Part shown: in pieces, positions 51,737 through 62,152 of the stretch
Layout: every line of letters begins with the position of its first letter
Position numbering within the stretch: the first letter of the stretch is position 1
Source of the DNA: Phytoseiulus persimilis
Taxonomy: Eukaryota > Arthropoda > Arachnida > Mesostigmata > Phytoseiidae
Length of the DNA stretch: 64,000 nucleotides
Reading direction: 5' to 3'
Assembly (NCBI GenBank): GCA_037576195.1
Contig: CM075101.1
Location: 10,416,001-10,480,000, forward strand
Translations under genes and position numbers: made by a program
Notes under the pieces: generated by a model
Database searches by the model: none
What the model was told of the DNA's origin: nothing
Seen by the model: only the letters and a program-made list of their open reading frames with translations

Positions 51737-52012
51737 ACTGCAACATCGAACTCGACAAAAATCGCAGACCTCGTTACTCTATTTAAGTCATGAATGTACT
51801 TGACTCAGGCCCGTGCGAAGTTTCAGCGGTCAGGCTCACCGCTCACGCTCTTCAACGGGGCTGTACATGTCAGGAAGAGAACGAGCTGGGTTTCTGACCA
51901 AATCTTCGATTCGATATCGACCCACCAAACTGATTGCTTTGGATCTCGAATTCCGCAGGACTCAGATTCTACAGGAAAGTAGGACATCGACACTTCTAGG
52001 GGTTCTCCCTCA

Positions 52013-52018
52013 TTTATT
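52013..52018 (-). terminator. Possible poly(A) signal of the Kazal gene
   Basis: AATAAA on the minus strand about 145 bp beyond the stop at 52164. Confidence 0.4.
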
Positions 52019-52163
52019 GCCACGGATTCTGCGAGGAGAACTGGCCGTGCCAGTTTCATCTCCGGAAGGCTCGTTCTCGGATATTGACATCGATGTACCT
52101 GTACTCAGCTCAGTAGATCGTCTCATGCAAAATGATTGGCTCTGTGACGGCACGGGGGCTCAT

Positions 52164-52955
52164 TCACTGTGGAATGTCCACCTCTCCTAAACAGTAAACC
52201 CAGGGCATCTTTTTCGTGTTTTTCCTACAATTTTCCTCCGCGAATTTACAATGATTCTGATACCGCCTACCGTCCGATCCACATACGGGGTCATTGATGT
52301 TGAGACACTTGGACGGGCACTGATCCTTGAAATTGACGCAGGCCTTCAGAGGAAGCATTTTGATTGTGTGCTCTTGACCACAGGCGGCTTTCCGGAAGAA
52401 GCATTCGTTGTAGTGGACGTCGCCCAACGAATCGCACACAGGCTCGTAGATGGGCGCGCAGTCTTCAGGACACTCGATCTTCCTCGCCTGTCGCTCGCGA
52501 GTCATGCATGAGACGAGGTCTTGAGTTTTGATGCGTTTCCCACAGTTCTTCCTCTGCATGACACAGTAGTTTATGTAGATTATGTTATCTTGTCCACACA
52601 CGGGATCGTAGAGATCCAGGCACTGCAAAGACAAGTTTGTACGATTTAGACGAGAGGCGACGATGTCGCAGAGGTGCCCGCTCCCCCAACGTCAACTTAC
52701 CTTATCCGGGCACAGAGATTGTTTATCGATGCATTTATCCCACTCTTGAACTGAAATTTCAGCTTTTTGCTGACAGGCGGCTTTCTGCATCGCACATTGT
52801 GAACTATAAACATTACCATCACTGCCACAAACCGGCTTTGGAAACTCCTCGGTTTCGTTGCATTTCGTTGAACAACTCGAAATTATATCGGAACTGTCGC
52901 AGACAACACAAGAAATCCCCAACACCAGAAAAACCCAAATAACCAACGGAGGCAT
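52164..52955 (-). CDS. Secreted four-domain Kazal-type inhibitor
   Basis: A small secreted Cys-rich protein of 237 residues. Exon 1 is 52955-52701 (ATG, 85 codons). The intron is 52700-52623, with GTAAGT and TTTGCAG, phase 0. Exon 2 is 52622-52164 (TGA). A signal peptide covers about residues 1-19 (LVIWVFLVLGISCVV). Four tandem Kazal domains follow at roughly residues 28-76, 82-124, 137-181 and 188-230. Each has six cysteines, C-x3-C, a PVC core (PVCG in three of the four) and a Tyr-x3-Cys. In the second to fourth domains the spacing C2-x7-C3 is standard; the first has ten residues there. The residue at the expected P1 site is Asp, Pro and Asn in domains 2-4, which does not suggest trypsin or elastase inhibition, so the target is unknown. 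A possible AATAAA lies about 145 bp past the stop. Confidence 0.93.
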
Positions 52956-53173
52956 TTCGCATTTATGAGTGGCTGTCGCAGTCAGAGAAGTACGTTCGGT
53001 CTGTGGTTTGTCTGTGCAGGCGCTCTATGAGGAGAAGTTCGACGGGGATCGATCGGAGAGAATTCGTGCAAGAACACGTTCTCTTTCTCCGATCAGGCCG
53101 TCCACTCGAACGGCAAGCGAGCCACCCACGCCCTAATTCTCGCCCCCTCAGAACAGAAAGCGGAATTCCTCGC

Positions 53174-54780
53174 TCAGAAATCGTTCAGCGCTGCGGAGTC
53201 GACGATTGCTTGACTGGAAATGTGGGCAAGGTGAGTTTTCCTCCTTTCCCCAGCGTCTGTACGTCCAGACACGGAATGAGTGGATTTGTTTCCAGTGTGA
53301 TACCCTTCGAGTTTGCGCGCGCAGTGACGCCGAGGTACACAGCAGGAAAATACTTCCCTGCTCCCTCGACGGATCGCTCGACCGAATCCTCCTGCCCCTG
53401 CGGTCAGGATCATAGCCTCAGCCACATTCGGCATATCAATACGCCAGAATAAAGCTGCTGCCAAATGAGTTCGACGATTCCACGGACTTTCGATTGATTT
53501 TCTCGTTTTGGGATCTGCAAGATCGAGAACAACAAGCGGTCGATGTGTTCGGGGATCCCATAGGTTTTGAGACTCTAGAATGATAAACTCCATGTGAATG
53601 ATTCCGTGACAGTCGATTTGATCGCGCGACCGATCCTACCCCAGAGAGCACAGGAAATTCAATGCGCTGGCTGCGAAAGCATGTTCGATATGACACCGTG
53701 AAGGGGTCATGAAGAACGAGGATGTGCCCTTACCGGGGCCATGGCATGAGACAACCCAGCGACGAGACTCTCTCGATTATTCCTGGAGAGACAGTCTCGC
53801 CTTCGACGACATCGTCCGCAGAAATCGGCCGGTTTGCGATATCATTGTGTCCGCGAACGAACCGATGTCCGATCGGGCTGAAAGTGTTCGGGTGGACATT
53901 CTCGGATAGGGAACAAGTCGGAAGAGTCCGAGAATGAATTTGGGTGTCGTGTGTTTCTGAGGACGTTTCTCGCTTCCCAGCTTCTCATCCCCATCACACG
54001 TCGAATGGGGGGGGGTCAGCGCGCTGGTGTCCCACCGTTCGTGTGTGCCAATTAACCCTCGAAAGGGTGTTCTGAAAGAGGAGAGCAACTCCACTGTCTC
54101 GAACGCTGAACGGATCGAATACCGTCAGAACGAATGTTTTGCCAATCTTTCAGAACACACAGAAAACATCAATGACGAGATTATCGGATATTCACTGCTC
54201 GAGAATGAAACATGATTCAAACAAGGAGTTATGGATGAACGAATCGCGGTCCTTATAACATTGGAATCCAATATTTCCGAAATTGTAATGATGGTGATCG
54301 ACATTTGCCGCTCCTGTGCTCGTATTTCTCTTCTGATCATCGTCATCCCACCTACTCATGGTCTTCTCGCATTCTGGTGCTCGTTGTGCATTTTCGCCAA
54401 ATGTTCGGCGACGCTGAAGCATCTGTTTTCAATCCCATGACTGAGATTAGGATCTTCATGGTCGGACCTATCGTCTTGTGAAAATTAAACTCGAGATAGG
54501 CACACATTCGGACTTCACAAACGCTCACAGCCGCGGTGTTCCTCAGCAGAATTTCTGTCCAGTCCTGTTCGACTCCCAGACGTTCTACCATCGTGAACAA
54601 TGAGGAGCTCCGTTCAACTTTCCCCGGCCTTCGAGCAAGGCTCTCCGCCTGTCCTACAGGATCATCCTCTCCAACCTGCCTAGCGTTCTCCGACTCGATT
54701 TTTCCAAACTGCTCTATGCCTGGCTCGACTCCCGTGGAGCTTTGACCGATACGCTTACCCTGATGCCTCAGTGCTCTCAA
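53174..54780 (-). pseudogene. Decayed LRR-like gene
   Basis: Successive minus frames hold AAVSVCEVRMCAYLEFN (about 54500), ITIITISEILDSNVIRTA followed by IRSSITPCLNHVSFSS (about 54290-54200) and LFWRIDMPNVAEAMILTAG (about 53440). Each resembles the strand-plus-loop pattern of an LRR. Stops and frame changes separate them. It lies directly upstream of the Kazal gene on the same strand but shares no signal with it. Confidence 0.35.
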
Positions 54781-55949
54781 TATTTCCCAAGCTTACACTG
54801 TGGTTTCCCGATGTTCTCGATAACACATCGAGTGTTTTTTCTCGCTGCATCGTGTCAGACTAAAATGATCATCTTCTATCCAGAATAAAGATTGCCATAA
54901 GCGAACCATCTTCGAGGGAGGGGGCAGCAGTCAATGCTGGCGGTCATAAACATGGAGCCTAGACAAAACTGTCAGAGAGGAGCGCTGGAGAACTTCAACC
55001 CTTCCGGTTGGAGAACCGCTTCGATTTGCAATGCATGCAGAGAACGAAAATCAGTTCTCCATCTATGTACGGGAACGGGCCGGTTCACGCCGGCAACTGA
55101 GGTTCTTGCGGTCATAATGTTCTCCAACAGACCAGTGCGCCAAATCTCTGATTGCGGAACAGTCAAATGAGAGACAGACAAAAGTATCAGACGAGGAAGC
55201 CGTGAAAGTTGTCACGGGACAGAGGCAGCCGACACTTCCGTAGAGCTCTCCCTCAGTCGAATCACTCTTCTTGGATCCCACGCATTGGAGAGAGTGCGAG
55301 GGCGGAACGCCGGATCTTGACGTTTCGAGCAGTTTATCATCGATAACTCGAAGTGATATCGGTGCGGACTCCCATCCAGGTGGTCTTCCAGTCATGCATC
55401 AACACCTCTGGAGCGCGTATTCTATTCTCCTCGCGTTCCAACGTGGATCCCTCTCTCGGGTGGCTCCCGGCGCCCAATCTTGTTTTTCTACTCTTCCGCG
55501 TTTGTTACGCAACCGCTCGCGAAGTCTCACCTTTTGCGTCGTTGCGAGTTGAATTCCACAGCTCTGCTCATCTCGCACTACTGTTTTGTTTCACTCGGCA
55601 TCGAATTCGCTGCATACCGACGATCCCGATCTAGAGATGCCGGGACCGAAGGAACTATAAATACCGAACGTGGACATGATCTCACAGAAACTGTCTTGAT
55701 CCAAGTGTTTTGGAGCTGATATTCTCCTCTCGCTGCCACAATCAATTGTCGCTCGAGTGCCGTCGCCCTGAGCATCGACTCCGGGGAATGGCCGGAACCC
55801 GTGTCCGTGTCTGCGGTTTGAACCAGCCGTTGGTCGGCAGAACACTTCGATCTGGTTCTCAGATTCCATCGCGCCGAGGATTGCACTCAACCTTGTTGTC
55901 CTGGACAAAGGAGTGCCATGAGGAGAAACGCCGCATCCCGAGAGTCTCA

Positions 55950-57031
55950 TTGATCTACTTCAATACGATGCCATCGAACATGGATAGTGTGAAATCGAAA
56001 GGAATCGAGAGTGGAGACATCGAACGTTGCAAGTGGAAGCATGGAGGTTCTGTATCTCATCCCGGCTTCGACGATCCCGGAAATTTCTATCTCGAACCCG
56101 GAGCGCAAGGCACAACTCAATCTCGTCGACGAACGCGCAGAGTTTCGCCAAACGCGATATGAGAAGCACTTTGTCTCGCCTATTTTGATGGAACCGAATA
56201 TGCGAGGAACGTGGTACCGTCTGCGAGATTTACGTCCGAGAACGCCTCTCGATGGCCTGAGAGGGGTCGGCGACCCGCTCTGCGACCATGGTGACATATT
56301 TCCACTTCGATTCCTCCGAAATTATCCGTGTCCGACAGTCGAGGTGTTCCACTCGAAGGTCGTTGCAGGCCGACGGTGTTGCCGTCTGCCGAGACACCCA
56401 TACTTTCGAGGTTACAAAATCTTTCGGATGCGGTCACCTGGCGGTAGGGTGGAAAGGAATTCGCAACGGTCTCTTTGAGCTCAATTCGATCGTGGTCAAC
56501 GCTACCTGGCCAGGGATTCTCTCGGGGTAATGAACCTGTTGGACTGTTTTTTTTTACATCGTTCCCCCTCTTCCGACACAAGCGTTGCAATCCTCTTCTG
56601 GCCGACCCTTCGAGTTTTGGGAACGCTGGACTCGTCAATCGTTGCGATTTCCTCTTGTCACCAGGACTTGCTTTCCTATCAGAATGCCCTTCCACATCTG
56701 CGACACCCTCCCCGATTGACGGATTGCGCCCGCAGAAACCTCTCACCGAGCAATATCCGGAGAACTTCTGGATTATGGGGTGCCGTATTCTGATTTCTTG
56801 CTCCAATACATTCACACCCCGAGGGAGGGTCCCAATGGCTGGCATAGAAAGCTCGAACGCAGAAAATATTCCAGTCGAGGGTTGTATGCCACGGATTCCT
56901 AAAGCCTCGCGCTCGACCACACGAATGATCCAGATTCCTGTAATCTGTGCTGTTCTATCACGGAGTTGACCAGCATGGAGCAATCCTTCCTCATTATCAT
57001 GGCATGGTGGGACCTCGTTGATGAATTCCAT
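55950..57031 (-). pseudogene. Possible LRR-like relic
   Basis: One minus frame (56169-55960) holds SRLAKLCAFVDEIELCLALRV; another nearby holds CNDLRVEHLDC (about 56360). These fit the same suspected LRR family. A 283-codon minus frame (57031-56180) covers the region but is rich in Gly, Arg and Ser and lacks any pattern, so I regard it as an accidental open frame. Confidence 0.28.
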
Positions 57032-60000
57032 GATTGCTTCAATGCATCAAGCTTTGCCCGGCCCAGAAGAGTATCATCTATGAATCCCTGCTCAGCGAAC
57101 TCCCCCGCGTGATAGGGGATCGGCATTCTGAAGTGCAGGTGTCTATCCTCGCCGAAGGCTTGAAGAACACGTTGTGAGGAAGAGGTCAGAAATAGCGAGC
57201 CGCTGAAAGAATTCGATCCGTTCCCGAGTTCCGCAATCTTCTCTCCCCCTTCTGTTAAGTTGAATATCAGTCTAACGCAAACATTACGAGCTGCCTAATC
57301 GCGAACCATGTTTGAGCACCCTTTGTCGAACGGATTCGCTCTCAGGAGGATATTGACCTGCGTATATTCCGAGGAATCCTACGTTCAGCGTTGAAGTAGT
57401 GTTGACGATGACAGGAAGAGCTGAGACCGCGGTCGGCACGGCACATCGGCGAACACCTGGATTTTTGAGAGCTGAACGCGTTGTCTGGGATCTCAAATGA
57501 ACTGTAACGGGTGCGCATTCGAATTCGGGGGTCGCTCAACCATCCTCCCAGCCTCAAGAGATCTCTCCGCAGTATGCTCCGGAACCTGCGGAGCTTCTTG
57601 CGACCTTTCCTCATGGCCCCTCCACTCCGTCAGGATCGTCTTTATACCTCTTTCAACATCGGTAGTTTTTGAACGTACATTTTTGCTCTCGGTCTGGGGG
57701 ATGTTCATTGTAACCTCAGCACCCTTTCATGCAGAGTGTATCTTCGGCCCGTGCAGCGCCTCGCTTGGCTCCGGTAAGGATTTGACAGCTTGTTTCTCAG
57801 CCCGCGATCTCTCTCTTTGATATCTTGAACGGATCTTCTTGAACCATCTTCCGATGGCTCTCGCTGATGCCTGTACATACGTCGCCCGAAGAGCGTCAGC
57901 CGAGCTTTTGGAGCAACCCCAGAACTGTCAGGAATTCATGCTGAATACGGGAATGTTCAGTCGACCCTTAACAGGATATGTCCGCAGTGCTCAGGTGACC
58001 AAGGCGTTTGGAGCTAGCTGCGCTCTATCTTTATGCCGGCTTTTTCGATCTCCGCAGAAAGCACTCGAAGATGTGTCCTTTGTCGAGCTCACTGACTTGT
58101 TCCCTGTGTTACACGCCGAGCTCATGTTGATGACGTTCATTCGGATGGAAATGACTGATTGTATGTAATGCTGGTTTTCTTCAATCTTCGATTGTGAGTC
58201 CTGTCCATATCTTGTAAGTCCCTCGAGGTACGACTCTAATCCCCCCAGAAATGCCGAGTTTTTGTGGTTATGAATCATCCCGCATGGGAACGTTCTGAGA
58301 GGTCTGAGAAGCCAGACGGTAAAAGAGTCGTCTCGGAGTCGAAGGCATCGGACTTTTGGGGCTCTCCCCTCGGCAGTAGAGTCTCCCGCCTGCGGTTTCG
58401 GACGTGGGTTTGCTCACATCACAATCATGGATTCATCTTCTTCTAGTGGGCAGCTTCCCGGTGACACCACTCATCCTTCTCCTGTTTCTATTCCGCGTTG
58501 CCTCGTTAGCCGTCGTTTTGCTTGCGAGGTCTCATCCTCCGTGGCTTCGGGGGTCAGATTTTGCAGTCCTCATTGTTCCCAAACTGCAGCGGTGTCCCGG
58601 GAGGTGTCGGCTTCCTTCTTCAATGCGAATTTGCCAGACACCGAAGATTCTAATAAAGAGCAGCAGAGAACCACGATTCCATTCCTGGAATGGAAGGGAG
58701 CATATGCGCATATGGAAGATCGAAATGAATCCAATCCAAACGGAGGCACAAGCTGATCAAATTTTCCCAGATGAAACTCCGCTCTCTCTCTCTCTTCTGG
58801 AACTGAGAGATCCTGTCCGAAGTGCCGTACTCCGAAATTCGGTCGTAGCTCATTCTCACATGAGATGAGACTGAAAGCAGCAGGGAATACTGGTCATGCA
58901 GGGCGATTCTCCCGTGAAGTGACGCACGATTGAGAGACGCACTCCGAAGGTGGCGGGAGTCCTTGCGCGCCGGGCCCCCAGGTGAACGCAGCGGCCTCCG
59001 CAACGGTCTTTGACGCGGTGTATTTGCTCACTCAGGAAGAACGCAATGAAAACAGTTATTTTCTTGCGCATCGATCCGATCGGTCCAGAAGACGTTATCG
59101 CACACTGATACGAAACGGCACATGCGCATTTCATCTGTTTTTCTGTCATCAGCAGTGTTCAGGAAAACGACGTAATACTCCATCTTGGAGTCGAATGGTG
59201 AGAGAATGAAATTCGTTTATGCATGAAATAATTGAAACTGAGTATCTTCTGCATATTGCTTCGAAGGGAGAACACCGATGGAATTGAATAGCACCTGGAA
59301 CGTCCTCGAATATGCGGCCCCTAGTTTATTCCACCCGAAAGCGATTGACACTGGTAGCACACTCGATGGGTACGAGATCCATACGTCGATGTTCAATGGC
59401 TTCGAGGAGGTGTGACGTCCGTCGGTGAATACAGAACCAAGAAACGACATTTCATCGAACGCTCAAACGGGGCAAAATTAGACTCCTACGGCTGGACACG
59501 AAGGAAAGGCTTTCGGCTGAGTGTATCCCGCATGGGGAAGTCGGATTCCCGAGTTAACGCATCTAACATTCAATGTCAGTCGGTGAGTTGATTCACGGTA
59601 CACGCAAGAACCGTTTCCGCACAAGACTCAGGAGGCTCGAGGAGGCTTACTCGGCCTAGCTCTCAGCAACGAATCGTAAGTTTTGGCACAAATGAGTGCT
59701 GGGGGTCGACCGCCGATCCAAAAGATGAATACACCGCTCCCGGAAGGTTTGCTGCGCGTTCGGCCCTTGGGGATGATTTACAGCGAAGTCTTGCAACTGG
59801 TGTTCTGAGTGAAGTCTGGAGCGAGGTCGTCAGTCGAGGCTTCTAATATGAGCACTGTGAGCAATTGACTCAAGAGAAAATCCAGGAGCGTTGAAGACTT
59901 GACGGCGCGGAAAGTGGTTTTCGCCAATGGGAGTTGACAAGGAGAGGAAACTCGATTCGAGCCTGTGAGCTACTCTCGCGATTCGCGATCTCCTCGGGTG

Positions 60001-60888
60001 TGCGTTGACCCGAGAAGGTGAGGAGGGAAACCGTCATCATCCGGGCCAGTTCCCTTATCTATTTTGGTGTAATAGCTCGCTCACTGCACGGAATCTTCGA
60101 CAGATTCTGTGTTTATCCGGACATGGTTCAACAAGAAGAATTCGAGAAGGAAAGTCTCAGTCAAGACTGGCTGTGTGTCATCCAGCCATGACTGCGCCTG
60201 CTGCCGAGTACTCGCTCCCATCGATCTTCGGGCTTCCTATTGCGCTCACCGGCGAAATTCATAGACCACGAGCTTGCGGTTGTGGAAATGTGGGCTTTCG
60301 CAAACCCTACTCCTAGCACGCTTCCCATATTCCATGAATACTTCAATGCAAAGGAAGATAGATCGGTTCGGTAGAGTATCATCGTCCGACCTACCTTCGG
60401 GCTTCTCATTTTTCGAGCCATTTTCCCAAGTAAACTCGGGAACAATTATTTGTAGGAAGCAGCGAAGGTGCGAGTACTAACAGCCTTGACTTCGAAAGAA
60501 ACTCTATTCGTCTCGGGAAGAGAACGCACCCCAGAGAATCGCGTACAGTTCAGAAAATCTCTTCTCGCTGAAATTCTCACCTGAAGAGAGTTCCTCCATT
60601 GGAGCCGTTCACAACAAGCAAGATCTCGCCTTCACCAAACGCTTGAAGTTGTTGGTGACCACCGACTCTCGCAGCACGGGGACAAGAGTATGCGAGATAA
60701 TTTCGGAGAAGATCCAAATTATTGCAAATATTATGGGTCGCCCCTTTGAGTTCTGGGTTGAAATTCGCCTAGAACTTTGCCCCCATTGTCATGTCCCCCG
60801 TCCTCAACTGAGTTCAGAGAAATAATTTAGCAGAAGATTAAGGACTGAAGAAACATTCAAATTTATTACTCATTGAGCTCTTCGTTAA
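57032..60888. other. Intergenic; short unassigned frames only
   Basis: Frames at 57839-58168 (plus, leucine-patterned) and 57708-57493 (minus, charged) could be relics or exons, but neither has a motif or convincing splice sites. Confidence 0.45.
60862..60867 (-). terminator. Poly(A) signal of the 350-residue-protein gene
   Basis: AATAAA on the minus strand, about 20 bp after the TAG at 60889. The very short 3' UTR is consistent with compact genes. Confidence 0.55.
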
Positions 60889-62152
60889 CTAGACCCGCGG
60901 ATTGCCATCAGGGCGCTCAGTCCTCTTCTCCAGCTTACAGAGCTCATCCGTGAGGAACTTCCGCGCGCAGACGCTGTCGTGAGAATCATCGAAAACATCG
61001 CATGACGCATCCAATATCTGCTCTATTTTGTGGCAGTCCATCTCCATATTCTTCAGACTAGCCACAAAACTCTCGAAGACCCTCGTCTGGACTATCCAGG
61101 CCAGCTCCACCAGCTCAGGAACTGTCATTGGATCCCGAGCCACACCCTCATACATGGCCAGCTCGTGCTCGTCCATCACAGTTCTCACGGGTTGAGAGTC
61201 CGAATTCTCGCTCTCCAATCGCTCCATCCTCCTCACCGTACCAAGAACATTCGACGCATTTCCACGGGAGTCCGGGGGAGCTGCTCGCGAGCCCCACGTT
61301 CCGCTCTCCACGGCTTTCCGCCACTCACTGAGGGTCTCCTTCATCGCCTTCCTGATGGCTTCCCAGTCCTCCGCTGTGCGCTCCGTCTCCTGCAGGACCT
61401 CCATCAGCGATACGCGCATCCTGTTCGTTTTATCCGAAGCGTACAAGCCCCCATTCACAATTCTATGCAACTCATCAAGAGCCTCGCCCGATTTCACCAT
61501 AGCTTGGTGTACCTGGTCTTTAGCTTCGTCGAGCTCCTCCAAGCTTCTACCCAGATCTTCCAGAATTCTGCTGGAACGGCACACAGTTTCTCCCGTTGCG
61601 TGCAGAGCTCTTTTCGCTCTTTCCAGAACCTCATCCGAGCTCAGTATGACTGCGTTCAGTAACTTCAGAGCCCTTATAAACTCTCCTAGTTTCTCTTGGG
61701 GCATACAGGACTTACGGGGGGTGTGGGAAAACTCTCCCACTGCCTCCTTCGAGTGAGCTCCGGAATCCGCCCCGGTTCCTGAGACTTCCAACGCTGGAAA
61801 TAATCAGAACGGTCTCAGCAAAAATATCGAAACCGGTTAACGGGGAGTGAGAATTTCCCACCATGAACGGCGTTCTCAGTTCCGGCTACGGTGTTGTTAC
61901 CTCGAGCAGTCTTTGGGTTCGGATCGTTCCGTTGGTCCACAGCCTCCGACCTGGACTTCTGGGAGCACAAACACTCGCATTAGCTACTATCAGTGAAGGT
62001 CCCTTTCTAGAATATACATAAACGAGCATACAACGCATGTGGCTGATGCGAGCTCTACAGACCGTTGGTTGCTTCGGAGCGGGTTGAGCCGGAACAGGTG
62101 CCGTTTCGGCGTAGCGTGATCCCAACAGGGCTTTCAGAATGCGGCGCTTCAT
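60889..62152 (-). CDS. Unrecognised 350-residue helical, likely coiled-coil protein
   Basis: Three exons with matching phases: 62152-62063 (ATG; basic start MKRRILKALLG, then Ala/Pro/Gln-rich), 61958-61901 and 61793-60889 (stop TAG). Splice sites are ACG/GTCTGT, CTCCCAG, GAG/GTAACA and TTTCCAG. The long last exon (300 codons) is rich in Glu, Leu, Lys and Arg, and most of it reads as amphipathic helix or coiled coil, for example EDLGRSLEELDEAKDQVHQ and MEVLQETERTAEDWEAIRK. No transmembrane segment or known catalytic motif is visible. An AATAAA (plus-strand TTTATT at 60862) sits about 20 bp beyond the stop, supporting the 3' end. The first exon could be a targeting sequence. I do not recognise the family. 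The exon 1 assignment rests on phase and splice signals only, so the N-terminus is less certain than the rest. Confidence 0.78.

Larger units (their letters stand above)
50124..52163. other. Intergenic downstream of the Kazal gene
   Basis: Contains the two solo hAT-like ends listed and a possible Kazal poly(A) signal, and otherwise no supported feature. Confidence 0.55.

Noticed and set aside
56180..57031. 283-codon minus-strand open frame
   Set aside because: Low-information Gly/Arg/Ser composition and no motif; other frames of the same strand contain the better LRR-like blocks.
61030..61662. 210-codon plus-strand open frame
   Set aside because: Antisense to the long last exon of the 350-residue-protein gene, which has splice and poly(A) support.
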